Part shown: positions 32,002 to 43,844 of the stretch, one piece after another
Position numbering within the stretch: position 1 is the first letter of the stretch
Layout: each line of letters opens with the position of its first letter
Assembly: GCA_036927565.1 (NCBI GenBank)
Contig: JAYESD010000005.1
Location: 149,991,196 to 150,055,195 of the forward strand
Direction of reading: 5' to 3'
Source: Tuctoria greenei
Lineage: Eukaryota > Streptophyta > Magnoliopsida > Poales > Poaceae
DNA: 64,000 nucleotides
Notes under the pieces: generated by a model
What the model was told of the DNA's origin: nothing
Seen by the model: only the letters and a program-made list of their open reading frames with translations
Database searches by the model: none
Translations under genes and position numbers: made by a program

Positions 32002-35000
32002 TGAATGTGGCCTCGAGGGGGGGGGGGGGTGAATAGGCCTTTTTGATTTTCAGTCGGATCCTCCAACACTTAACAAATTGATCAAATCCTGAGATATCGA
32101 ACTAGTCCGGTAGAGTGCGGACTAGTCCGGTGCGTGTCGACTAGACTAATCAAGTTTGATCAATTATCTCGATCCTAGGATGTATGCAGCGGAAATATAC
32201 TAGTAATTGAAGTGTCACACTACTATGAACTAGGATGTAGCACAAGTTAATCTTATATTCAATGTTTCAACGTAGAGTGAACAAGGTTGATTGAAACCCT
32301 AGATAGATATGAAGATTAAGAACAATATGCGTAAAGTAAGACACAAGATCTTTATCCCGTGGTTCGGTTCCCACAGAGGCAACCTACATCCACGTTGAGG
32401 AGTCCACAAAAGGACCGGGTCTTCTCCAACCCTACCCTCGTTGGATCGCCATGGAGGCCAATCCTCTTCACTAATCACAATGGGCAAATAACCGAATTCA
32501 AGGGGCCTTATCACATGTTGAGGGGTCCCCAAGATTACAATATGAACACCACCAATAACACACTTTTAAGATCACAACGAAAACCACGGGAGTGTGTTAT
32601 AGAATCAAACCAAGAGCTCAATGAGTGAAGAACGGTGTCTCTCCTTAGATCCAAAGTGTATCCTCAAAGGACTATGCTTTCTTGTGTTGGATTGCATGGA
32701 GATACGAGTTTTCTAGGCTCTCGGAGGGTGTGACGGTGCAGGGTGTCGAGAGTTGTGAAAGATGGGTCGTGCACACCTATTTATATGGGGTTTCCAAAAG
32801 TTACCGTTAGGGTTTAGAAAGATAGGACTAGTCCGTGGTGCTGCGTGTAGGAAACCCTATGTGTCCAGAAATATCGGACTTGTCGAAGTGAGAGATAAGA
32901 AGTTTTAGGCCCAATCTTCCGAAAGGTAATGGATAAGTCGATTGATGTTGATGATCCGAGGCTCTCGAGTAGAACACGAACAGCCCCTGCAATCACTACA
33001 CCATCGCTCTGTTGGTTATCAACCGTGCTATACACGATTGACCTCGCCGAGAAGGCTAATCCCTGCAAGTCCAACTGAGAACACAAGCAAGAACGTAGAA
33101 GACACGATCTGAAATCGCGAAGTTGGGGTTTCACAAACCGTAGAACAGCGATATTATTGATCTAAGCAAAACACAATTGTTCATGGGGATACTATGGAGT
33201 ATATATAGGTGGGATTACGTCCAAGGGGGTGTTGGGGTCGTGACCTAACCCTAAGATACGAAAATAATGGATTTAGACTTGATACATGGCCCAATGGCCC
33301 AATACGGTGGCGCAACACCCTGCCAGATTCTGTACTTGATCTTGTTTTGATGATTCCCGTCGACTCCGACAGAATTTTGACATGGGACCAGCGCCATTGG
33401 AAATTTTATCCTCTCCCCTTTCCTTGCATATGTAGAACGTCCAAAATAGAGTTTGTATGCGTCCTGGGTGTATATTTTAGTGCGTACTGCTCCTGGACTC
33501 TGAGTTGGATACGATTTTGAGTTTGGCTCGGTTTCCATCTTCTTTGAACGAATTCTCTGGTCCTCCACGTCCCTAATACTTCCTCTAAGTACTCTTTGAA
33601 CCTCTCCATGGATCCTAATCACAATTAAATAATTAGGTAGCAATCTATGCTCAAAAACATATAAGGAAACATATAAGAATGAACTCACCTTTGAAATTAA
33701 TTATTGTGTATGAAATCTATTGATTGCATCTTGTATGTTCATTGGTCGATGTTTGATTTTTAGTGAGCAACTCCATCGCCGTCTTCATCATGTCCATCAT
33801 CTCAGCATATAATGCATGATTCTTTCTTTTACCTAACATTGTTAGTAGCAAACATGAGACAACACAAAAAATATGTTATCCCTATCAACAACAAAGGATA
33901 ATGGCAAAGTGGAAGTGGAATCACACACTCTCAAGCATCTTACCACGCTCTTACAAGTGTTCTTAGCGACACTGCAGGTGGCAAACAGTGGCCGGTATGA
34001 AGAAACCAATGAATCGTGGGATGATTGCAAAGGTATAGCTTGAATGGCACTTTATATGTAGCAAGGATTAGCAATAATGCAATCAGATAGTAAAGTTGAA
34101 TAAGTGTCCAAAATACTTGTCAAAGTTGCTGGTCTAAATGTGTTCCTAGTAGTTCAAGCTAGCAAGACATGAGACAAAACTAGATGATACAGAGAATGCA
34201 AGTACTTCTGTTTTTTTTGTTGTTTTTTCTCTTTTTTTTTGTGCAGCTTTTGTATCTTGTTTTGCACTTGTCTTTTTCTTTTTTCTTTTTTTCGGAGTGT
34301 GCTGCAAATGAAGAACACAATAAAAACCAATCAAAGATATTTCGTGTGTCTATCGTAGATTTTCTGTTCAATCTTCCAAGGACAAATAGGCACACTTAGA
34401 AGCTCTCAATAGAAAAACTTACAACCGCAAGATTGTAGATATATCTCTCATATTTAATTTAATTATATGGAAGACCTATTTTGGACAAGAAGAACAGGAT
34501 ATATTGTCCCCGAAATACAGAATGTTCAGAAATTCTAGGTTGAGAACAGATTCAGATGTAATAAACTTTTGAACTTGATAGCTCCATTTAATGGGAAACC
34601 TATGAATACGAATATTGTAGAGAACTTCTTAAGCTTTCCATAAAGTACAAGAACCCCAAAATCCGAGTTCGTATGAGTGAGATATCATGAAAATACTGAA
34701 CTTGATAGAGATGAATCTAATCTGAACGTGATGACGTGATTCAAAAGGATGAACCAAAACAATGCAAAACTAGAACTATGACCAAAAACACTTTCTAAAC
34801 CAGCAATATGACTCAACAACGGACACAAACTCAACCAAACCAAACTGAAAACAAAAGTTGCAAAGGCTCAATGGTAGTTTGGACAAAGTAATGAACAGAT
34901 CTACTAAACTACAAGTTTTTTGTGGTTTTTTTGTGGACTCTAGGTATGAAAAACAAAACTAATGTAATGGATAGATGAATTACCTGATGGGGAACCTAGA

Positions 35001-36602
35001 AATCTGATACCAATTGGTAAGAAGGTTTAGGCCCGATCTTCCAAAAGCTAATGGATAAGTCGATTGATGTGGAGACCTCGACATTGATGATCTGAGGCTC
35101 TCGAGTAGAACATGAACAACCCCTGCAATCACTACACCACTGCTTCGTTTGGTATCGACCGTGCTTTACACGATTGACCTCGCCAAGAAGGCTAATCCCT
35201 GCAAGTGCAACCGAGAACACAAGCAAGAACGTAGAAGACACGATCTGAAATCGCGAAGTTGGTGTTCCACAAACCGTAGAACGGCGATATTATTGATCCA
35301 AGCAAAACCCAATTGTTCATGGCGGCTACTATGGAGTATATATAGGTGGGATGACTTCCAAGGGGGTGTGGGGGTTGTTACCTAACCCTAAGATACGAAA
35401 AATAATGGACTTAGACTTGATACATGGCCCAATACGATGGTGCAACACCCTGACAGATTATGTACTTGATTTTGCTTCGACAATTCCCGTCAACAGCGAA
35501 GGAATTCTCACTCAGCGCCATTGGAAAGTTTATCCTCTCCCCTTTTCGTGCATATGTGTAACGTCCAAAATGGAGTTCGTATGCGTCCTGGGCATCCATT
35601 TTAGTGCGTACTGCTCCTGGACTCCGAGTTGGATACAATTTTGAGTTTGGTTCGGTTTCCATCTTCTTTGAACGAAATCTCTGGTCCTCCACGTCCCTAA
35701 TACTTCTCCCAAGTACTCTTTGAACCTCTACATGGGTCCTAATCACAATTAAATCATTAGGTAGCAATCTATGCTCAAAGCCATATAAGGAAACATATAA
35801 GAATGAACTCACCTCTGAAATTAATTATTATGTTTGAACTCTATTGATTGCATCTTGTATGGTCATTGCAATGTTGTTTGTATCCATAGAAGTGATGTCC
35901 TCATCATTGGACTAGTCCAATTTGGTTCTGGAAATCTTCAGACTAGTCCGATGAATATCGGACTTGTTCAGATAAGTGAAACCCTGAGTGAATTTGGGGA
36001 ACAAGTCCGCACTTGGAGGACATGTCCGATTTAGGTCATAGAGATTTCATACTAGTCCGTGCTAATATTGTCCGATTGACATCAGAAAGATATTGGACTA
36101 GTCTGTTGTGTTATCACACTTGTCCGATTTTGTGCAACTTGTGAAGTGTTTGGGGGACTAGTCCGCACTGGGGAGGACTAGACCGATTCTAGTCAGTAAG
36201 ATATTGGGCTAGTCCATGGTGATATCGGACTAGCCCGGTCAGTGAAAAACTGGACTGTGAGGGTAAGTCCGCATTGTGAAGACTTGTCCGATCTGGTGCA
36301 GAAAGTTATCGGACTAGTCCGGGGTCAGTCGGACGAGTCCGGTCTTGTATAAATTTGTGCAATGTGTGGGATTTTTTGTACTTGAGCTCTTGGGGTGTGT
36401 TTCCTTAACACAATCCATACACAATGATCTACTACACTTTGATATTGAGCTCTTTTCTACATTGCTTCTCGATCTCATTTCTTTTAAGCACTTTGTTCAT
36501 TCTCTCATCGGAACCTGTGCTCATCTCAACAATGTGGTTAGGATCTCATTTGCTTGTCATAAATCAACCAAAACCCACAAGGGATTCCTAGATGCACTTT
36601 CA
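32002..36602 (-). repeat. SIRE 3' LTR (left copy), with nested CRM-B insert
   Basis: It starts TGAATGTGGCC and ends GATGCACTTTCA on the plus strand. Without the insert at 32894-35906 it is about 1.59 kb. It is full of ACTAGTCCG-type palindromes. A TATAAATAG box in minus orientation lies near 32775-32790. A G-homopolymer at about 32014-32029 is absent from the other LTR copy. It begins at a GTCTT that is probably one half of the target duplication. Confidence 0.88.
32894..35906 (-). mobile_element. CRM-B deletion derivative
   Basis: LTR (32894-33745, missing its end), then directly gag-start sequence in reverse orientation (33746-33840), the leader, an initiator-Met primer site (35005-35014) and a full LTR (35015-35906). 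All of pol and most of gag are gone: a simple internal deletion from inside the left LTR to gag. The target duplication is not clear. Confidence 0.82.
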
Positions 36603-37327
36603 ATCTCCTCCTTTTTTGTGATTGATGACAACCGATTGAGATTTCACAAAATATGATAAAATGTTGAGATTTTCATAAAGTGTGCACATATGAGTTTGAA
36701 AAACATTAAACAGTGAAAACATGAGTCATATGTGCACTCTTTATGGTAGGATGCAAAACTAAGCATGTATAAAGGATAATCATGATGAGAATGACATAAT
36801 TGACATCAATACATCAACAACAAGCATATATGTCATTTTTATAGCAAAATCACATATTTCATCAATATCTTCATAAGCAGTTCAAAAATTTGCATAACAA
36901 TACCATAAGTACCAAAAGAGCATTATATAAGTCTTACAACCCACAAAGAGACAGAGGACACAAAAAGATAGCTCTCCTCGCAGTATATAGCTAGAGCCTA
37001 AGACTCCTAAGACCCCCCCTCAATCTCTCCCCCTTTGGCATCAAGACACCAAAAAGAAGGAGAGGAGGGACCTAAGGTCCTCAAGCCTCGCCGTCGGTCC
37101 TCTCATCGTATTCGTCTTCATTCTTGTGCTGATGAGGAGGAGGAGGAGGAATGATACCACTCGAGTCCCCATTGCCAAAATAGGCAAGCTCAGAGGGAGT
37201 CAAGGGCCCGACCTCGGTGAAATCAGAATCAGAATCATCGGAAGTGACTGGAGATCCAATAGGGTTCGATCTCCAGCTTCTGACAATTGTGCTTCACAAT
37301 CTTTTTGACATATCTCACATCAGCCTT
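36603..37327 (-). other. SIRE 3' tail with two purine tracts
   Basis: The region next to the LTR reads on the minus strand AAAAAAGGAGGAGATTG (polypurine tract, 36603-36620). A second purine block, AAAGGGGGAGAGATTG, lies at 37022-37037. No gene was seen between the LTR and the third ORF. Confidence 0.7.
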
Positions 37328-38643
37328 TCACCTCTTGTTCAGCTTACGAGTGTTCACTTCCGCCTTCTTGCAAGAGGCAAAGATAGCTGACAAGTACTTG
37401 AGGATGCCACTTGGTGACCCCTTTTGAGGAGGGGCCCTGGTGGCTGGAGCAGCCCTAGCATCTCCACTAGCTCTCGCCGGAGTCTCTGCACTAGAAGCAA
37501 GATAAGGAGCAACTTGAACACTTGCTTGTTGAGGCTTCTGGGGCCTCAAGGGGGTGTGCTCCACATCCCTGGTGAACTCGATGCCTTTGACCTTCTCAAC
37601 CATAAACATGAGGTAGGGGGCATAGCCACATGATCTGTTCGACATGCACGAGATGTTGACCATATCGTTCCAAATGTAATAAAAGATATCAAAATTTCTG
37701 TCTTTGCTTATGACCTTCATCAAGGTCCTGAGGTAGCCTTGCACACTTCCTGCATCCCCATCCTTCGGGGCAATGGTCTTCCTAAGGACGCTGTTCAGCA
37801 CTACAAAGAATGGCTTCATATTCTTGGTGGAGGGAGGATTGAACTTTGAGTGGGGTTCATAAAGAAACTTCATCTTGTCCTTCTCAATGACACCAATGTT
37901 GTGAATTATCAAGTTGTCATTGCTAGAGATGTCAAGATGAAGCAATCTTGCAAATTCTTCATATGTAATGGTGTACTTGGATCCATGAGTCATCCAAGTC
38001 ACCATTTCTTCCTCATCACTGGCAAAGTGGCAAGTAGCATAAAACTTAGCTATGACTTCAACATTCTAGTTGTTTCGAAAGGCGAAGAGATCCTTCAAGC
38101 CATGCCTTTCAGTTGCCTCGACCACCTCCAAAAAAGGTGATCAACCCTTCTTCTCAAAGTGCGCCCAATCTATCCATTGGCTGCACACAACGGAGGTCTT
38201 CATCGGAAGATAGACAGACTTGTAAAAGTCTGCATGGAAGTTACTCTAGAACCTCCCATCAGCAGCTTGCTTGGGTCGGCTGTAACAATCCACATTTTGC
38301 AACTTTGCAGCCGTGTTGCTGTCCTTGCCATTGAATCTTTCCTTAGCAGGATCCCGGGCCCCTTCCCATGGAGCTGACAGCTTGAGGGGGCCAATTGTGC
38401 CCGTTACAATCCCTTTGCCCTTGCCCTTTGATTGGCAAGCACTTGCCAAGATAGGGCCACCTCCAGCTGAAGCCTTGGAGGCGGGCTTCTTTGCGAGCAC
38501 CTTCCGTCGTGCCTGGGGAGGAGAAGGAGCCAGCTCGGATGGGCGCTCTTGGCGCTTCTTCCTTTAGCCCGTCGAGGACTGAAGCATGGCTCTGTGTTCC
38601 ATCTCGGCTTTGAAATCACAGATTTCGTCATTGGTGGTCGACA
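37328..38643 (-). pseudogene. SIRE third ORF downstream of pol
   Basis: A degenerate frame starts near 38643 (MSTTNDEICDFKAEME), then a Lys/Arg/Pro/Ala-rich segment (38567-38250), KTSVVCSQWIDWAHFEKKG in shifted frame (near 38150), and a clean 225-codon piece from 38005 (WMTHGSKYTITYEEFARLLHLD, ISCMSNRSCGYAPYLMFMVEKV, then a Pro/Ala/Thr-rich tail). The clean part resembles the 'putative plant transposon protein' domain. It lies in the position of the envelope-like gene of SIRE elements, but I see no signal peptide or membrane segment. Its function is unknown. Confidence 0.7.
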
Positions 38644-39603
38644 TTGTCCTGAGAATGGATTTCACAAGGTATCGATGAAAATAGATGACAAGGATTTGCA
38701 TTGAGAATTAAGAAGTTAGGGTTGAGTTCAGAAAAATTAGACTAGGCTGGTGTACAGGCAAGGACTAGTCCGGTTGACCGGACTTGTCCGTGCATGGACC
38801 AGACTAGTCGGGTATTCGACCTCTAAAACCCTAACTATGAGACAAATGGTGATTCCTAATGCACAGATAGCTTAGCATCAATGCAATACATCAAGGAAGC
38901 ATGTATATGGTGAAGGGAACTAAGCTAGTTGATCAACATTGAAGGAAATAGCGGTTTCTAGGGTTTGGGATGAGATTTTACCGAAAGACCTTGATTCTCG
39001 GAGATGTAGAGGTTGATGGAGCGGACAAGTCCGTGCTCTTCAATCCCTGAGCAATGGAGGTCGTTTTCCACCAAAATCCGAGGAGTTTTGATGGAGGATG
39101 ATGGAAAACGCCTTGGGGAGCTCGAGCGTGGAGAGAGAAAGCTTGTGGCAAGTGTGGGGTAAGGAACATTAGGGTTTGTCAGCGGCTAGGGTTATGGAAA
39201 CGAAAAATCGGACATGTTTGAAAATAATCAGACTAGTCCGAACTTTTCTGGAGACTATATGGGACTAGTCCATGGTGTGCCGGACTAGTCCGGCCTAAAG
39301 GTCACTTTGCAGACTAGTCTGCATGGGCGACCTAGTCCGGGCAACCACGGACTAGTCCGTGGTCACCAGGAAAGAAAAGCTTAGCCCATTCGTATATATT
39401 CTAAGGTACTCATTAAGAAAATAGGGAGGCAAAGAATATCAAATAATCTTGATGAATATGATCAGTAAGCATACAACAATCAAGCAATGATCATAATTTA
39501 CCAAGATCTAGTGATTGACATAGTTTTTCGGAAAAAATTGAGAGAGATGATTTTCACAACACAATCAATGAATTTTGAAGATAGCATTCAGGTATACAAG
39601 ATT
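38644..39603 (-). other. Palindrome-rich spacer between pol and third ORF
   Basis: No gene. It contains about ten ACTAGTCCG-type motifs (38755-38820 and 39220-39365), including a perfect 20-bp palindrome at 39344-39363 centred on ACTAGT. Confidence 0.75.
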
Positions 39604-41532
39604 TCAAAGTTCATTTCGGAGCTCGCAAAAGCATTTTTCATCAAGTGTATTGGTGAATATATCAACTAATTGCTTTTCGGTATTGACATGTGAAATGGCT
39701 ATATCTCCCTTCATTGAATGGTCTCTCAAAAAGTGATGTCGAATGTCTATGTGTTTGGTACTAGAGTGCTCAACAGGATTATGGGCAATTTTAATGGAAC
39801 TCTAATTATCACAAAGGAGTGGAATACAGTTCTAATTGTAACCGTAATCCCTTAGAGTTTGTCGCATCCAAAGGAGTTGTGCACAACAACTCCCGGCTGC
39901 AACATACTCCACTTCTGCCATGGATAAGTCAATGGAGTTTTGTTTCTTGGAGTACCAATAAACTAGAGATCTACCTAGGAATTGGCATGTACCGAAGGTA
40001 CTTTTTCTATCTACTTCGCATCCGACAGAATCTGCATCGGAGTAACTAAAGAGATTGAATTTGGAACCTTTGGGGTACCAAAGGCCTAGGTTGGGTGTAT
40101 GAACTAAATATCGCAAGATTCTCTTTACGGCTGTCAAATGACACTCTTTTGCGTTGGCTTGAAACCTTGCACACAAACATACACTCAACATAATGTATGG
40201 CCTACATGCACATAGGTAGAGTAGAGATCCAATCATTGAGTGATATACCTTTTTATCGACGTTTGGTCCATCTTCATTGAGATCCAAGTGGCCATTCGTT
40301 GCCATGGGAGTCTTTATAGGATTCACCTTGTCGATTCCAAACTTCTTGAGTATGTCTTTAGTGTACTTAGTTTGGCTTATGAATGTCCCTTCCTTTTGTT
40401 GCCTCACTTCGAATCCCAAGAAGTACTTTAGCTCTCCCATCATATACATCACAAACCCATCTGTCATAATCTTACTAAATTCCTCACAAAAAGATTTATT
40501 AGTTGAACCAAAGATGATATCATCAACATAAATTTGACAAATAAAGAGATCATTGTCAAAGGTCTTTGTAAACAATGTATAATCTACTTTATCGATCATA
40601 AAACCATTTTCAATTAAGAAATCTCTAAGACACTCATACCAAGCTCTAGGAGCTTGTTTGAGGCCGTAGAGAGCCTTACGCAATTTAAAGACATGGTCAG
40701 CAAACTCTTCATCTTCAAATCCGTGGGGTTGCTCCACATACACCTCCTCCTTGATTGGTCCATTGAGGAAGGTGCTTTTCACATCCATTTGATAGAGCTT
40801 GAAATCATGGTGAGTAGCATATGCAAGTAATATTCTAATGGACTCAAGTCTAGCTACTGGAGCAAAGGTTTCATCGAAATCCAAAACTTCGACTTGTGAA
40901 TACAGTTTGGCCACAAGTCGTGCCTTGTGCCTCGTCACCACCCCGTGTTCGTCCTGTTTGTTGCGGAAGACCCATTTTGTGCTCACGACGTTGAACTTGG
41001 GTCTTTTGACTAGTTCCCACACATCATTTTGTTTGAAGTTGTTGAGTTCTTCTTTCATGGCCACTACCCAATCTGGATCCTTCAATGCATCCTCAACCCC
41101 GCGCGGTTCCAAAAAGGATACAAACGAATAATTCTCACAAAAATTAGTTATGCGAGATCTAGTAGATACTCCGTTTTGGATGTCACCGATGATGTTGTCG
41201 ATTGGGTGATCCCTTTGGACGCATTGGTGTACTCTTGGGTGTGGCACTTGCGGTCCTGAATCTTCATGGTCATCTTCTTATCCCCCTAGATGGTTGCCCT
41301 CATTGACTTGTTCATCATTTTCATCTTCTTGAGGTTGATATTGTATGGAAGCTCCCCCTTGATCACCGGCCTCATCTTGTGGTGCATCTTCCTCATGCAT
41401 ATGTTGAGGTGGTTCTTGTGGTCGAACTTCGCCCAATGCCATTCTTCTTAGTGCTTGGCGCGGATCTTCTTCTCTATCTAGCACACATGGATCAACTTGC
41501 TCCTTTTTGGAGTCATTAGTCTCATCGAACAC
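39604..41532 (-). pseudogene. SIRE pol: RT and RNase H
   Basis: From 41532 the frame runs through an acidic linker (QEPPQHMHEEDAPQDEAG) to a stop at 41278. RT follows from about 41247 (ALKDPDWVVAMKEELNNF, KWVFRNKQDEHG, FAPVARLESIR, MDVKSTFLNG, YGLKQAPRAWYE) with the catalytic YVDDIIFGS. The tether MTDGFVMYMMGELKYFLG leads to RNase H (YSDADSVGC). A stop at 39832 and another about 45 bases on fall in RNase H; the rest runs to 39604 (HIDIRHHFL, QLVDIF). An unusual CACRPYIM replaces the normal (T)xRPDIM-type segment. It is the best-preserved copia RT in the window but still defective. Confidence 0.92.
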
Positions 41533-41611
41533 TATGTCACGTGCTACTTCAACAATTCTGGAGGTCTTGTTGTAGACACGATAGCACTACAGGAAAAGCG
41601 ATCATTTGCGA

Positions 41612-41940
41612 CGGCTGGCTTTATTTGCGACGGCCAGCCGTCGCAAATAGCTTAAATTGCGACGGCCCGCATCCGGTCGTCGCAAATAAGGTGGACGTCG
41701 CGAATAAGTGGTTATTTGCGACGGCTTTCGAACTGGCCGTCGCAAATAAGCGGTTATTTGCGACGGCCAACCCTAGGGCCGTCGCAAATAAATGAGCCGT
41801 CGCAAATAAATCCTTATTTGCGACGGCCGGTCAGACGGCCGTCGCAAACAGGCTTTAATTGCGACAGCCGCAAGTTGAGGCCGTCGCAATTAAAGACGCC
41901 GTCGCAAATAAGGGCTTATATCGGGTCGCTCTGGCCCCGA
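41612..41940. repeat. CACTA-2 left subterminal repeats (TTTGCGACGGC)
   Basis: About 16 direct and inverted units of TTTGCGACGGC/GCCGTCGCAAATA, some with AATTGCGAC, packed in 330 bp. This is the expected TNPA binding array. A further isolated pair lies at 42876-42906. Confidence 0.92.
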
Positions 41941-42270
41941 CTCTTCATTCACCTCAAAACACCCTACCGCCGCCGCGCCCCCGCCACCGCCGCCGCGCCC
42001 CCCGCCGCCGCGCAGCGCCCCCCGCCGCCGCGCAGCGCCCCCGCCGCCGCGCCCCCGGCTCCGCCGCCGGCCCGCCGCCCTCGGCCCCGCCTCCGCGCCC
42101 GCCGCCCTCGGCCCCCACCGGCGGCTCGCCTCCGCGCCCCAACCGCCGCCTACCTCCGCCCCCGGCCCGCCGCGCCACCGGCGTCGCCGCCGCCGGCCCG
42201 GACCGCTGCGCCCCCGACTGGACCGCCGCGCCCCCGGCCCCCGACGCCTCCACTGCGCTCCCGACAGGTA
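41941..42270 (+). other. CACTA-2 GC-rich leader
   Basis: CCGCCGC-rich block. All frames are open and encode Pro/Ala/Arg-rich sequence on both strands, so coding is not supported. It is probably the 5' untranslated exon, ending near a GT at 42267 (gacaggtaag). Confidence 0.65.
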
Positions 42271-43483
42271 AGAAACTGTCTCAGCATTCCCGTGAACCAA
42301 AAACACGTTGTACATATTACAGTACGCAGTTAGTTCGCATAAAATTACCGGCTCTAATAACAAAAAACGGGTGCTCGGTTCGTAGTCTAGTCTCAAAGTA
42401 GTGCTATTTTGTCCATATAGCACTGGTGCGGCGCATAACTCATGTGAAGCAGTTTTGGCGCGGAAAATTTACAGGACAACTACCCCCTTTTGTAGAAGGC
42501 GGGTGTAGTAGAGGTCCCAGCTCTATAAAATCTAGTAAAGCTGTATAATTGTTTTCTGTTATTACATCATTGCAAAAAAGGAGTACGCAAACAAAAGCGT
42601 AATTTGGAGCTCAAAAGTTAGAAACCAACTAACATTTATAAGTTCAAATTTTCTTTTTCTGAGAACAAGGCACCATTTTGGTCAATCCCAAGGTTCACAA
42701 GTTGGATGACTAATAGCGATTAGTCATCCTTATCGCCCCTGGCCAGTCGACTAAATGCAGCGACCCAATTAGCAATTAGCTATACGTATATATGTTTTCA
42801 GAATTTCGGGGCCCTTACTTTGGCTGGGCCCTAGGCGGCCGCCCCTCCCGCCTAGGGACAGAGCCGGCCCCTGAGCCGTCGCAATTTAACTGGCCGTCGC
42901 AAATAATTGCCTTCATATGGATTGTTCAATCTTTGAATGATTGTTGATCGAATGAGTAGAAATTGTTGCTCGATCTTGATGTTAATTATGCTTAGTTGTT
43001 AATGATGTTGGTTATGCAAATTTGTTGATAATGTTATTGATTATGTAGATGTTAAGCATGCTTATGTTTTGCTTTAGTATTCTTAATGTTTATGTTCATT
43101 GCTGCTTATCGTTATTGAATTAAGTTATTAAATGTTCAAATTTTGATTAATTGTTATGTTTCTTTTAGCATGTTCAATATTCTTTATATATATAAATATA
43201 TAAATATAAATATAAATATATTTATATATATATATATAAGCGGGTTAAAACGATAATGTATCAGAAGAAATATCAAAAGAGAGAGGAGATATTCTACGCC
43301 ATATCGCCTGCGGCGAGCATGACAGCGGAGGAGAGGCCGGCAGCGGAGGACGGCCCTGACTATGAAACTTTCAACTCTGACCCACTTTTCTCCTCACTCT
43401 CGTTCTCTTTCCTCATTCGTAAATGATTTATAAATGAACATGAGCAACGTAACCTATAGCAATTGATTACCCGTTTCGGATCG

Positions 43484-43518
43484 GCACGTCTCACATGCCA
43501 TTGGCATGTGAGACGTGC
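43484..43518. repeat. Perfect 17-bp-arm palindrome
   Basis: Arm GCACGTCTCACATGCCA at 43484-43500, one spacer T, and the exact reverse complement at 43502-43518. Confidence 0.95.
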
Positions 43519-43551
43519 AGGTTCGGAATTGTCCCTTTTTGGACAGCCTCG

Positions 43552-43743
43552 GAGTGACCGAGGGGGCGTGGCTTGTGACGAGACGTGGGTCCGGATTTGG
43601 ACGAGATTTCGGTGGCGTAACCCTGTTGTTCTCTGCTGCACCATTTTTGGGCGTGCAGTGGAGAACAGCGGGGTTATGCTGCCGAAATTTCGTTCGAATC
43701 CGGATCCCGCGTCTCGTCCTGAGCACGCTCCGCTCGGTCACTC
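43552..43743. repeat. Long foldback (hairpin) repeat
   Basis: The arm 43552-43641 and the reverse complement of 43653-43743 align along about 90 bp with roughly four of five bases matching by eye; the loop is 11 bases. It starts gagtgaccgag and ends cggtcactc. It looks like an old MITE or a hairpin transcript source within the CACTA-2 leader. Confidence 0.85.
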
Positions 43744-43844
43744 TTGGGTGGGTTTAGGATCTATCTGCCTAGGTTGTAGGGCCGTGACATAACACAACAA
43801 TACATTAACGACAATTTCTTTCGCATTAAACTGCAGAGTCAAAA

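Larger units (their letters stand above)
42271..43843 (+). other. CACTA-2 first intron / leader with foldback repeats
   Basis: No gene. It contains a possible hAT-like end near 42840-42875 (gggacagagccggcccctg), an AT-rich part (42900-43180), a TA/AAATA microsatellite (43186-43240), a 17-bp perfect inverted repeat (43484-43518) and a 90-bp-arm foldback (43552-43743). Confidence 0.6.

Noticed and set aside
35530..35812. Open frames inside the CRM-B LTR copies
   Set aside because: They recur in every LTR copy and correspond to the readthrough tail or its shadows, not separate genes.
32885..35915. Target duplication around the CRM-B derivative in the SIRE LTR
   Set aside because: Flanks (about TGAGA and TTGGA) do not match; the partner LTR does not show a clear 5-bp site.
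41612..41940. CRISPR-like array of short repeats
   Set aside because: Units occur in both orientations with no constant spacer, at a CACTA terminus of a plant element.
41716..42423. 180-205-codon Pro/Arg/Ala-rich frames
   Set aside because: CCGCC-rich leader plus subterminal repeats; open on both strands with no domain.
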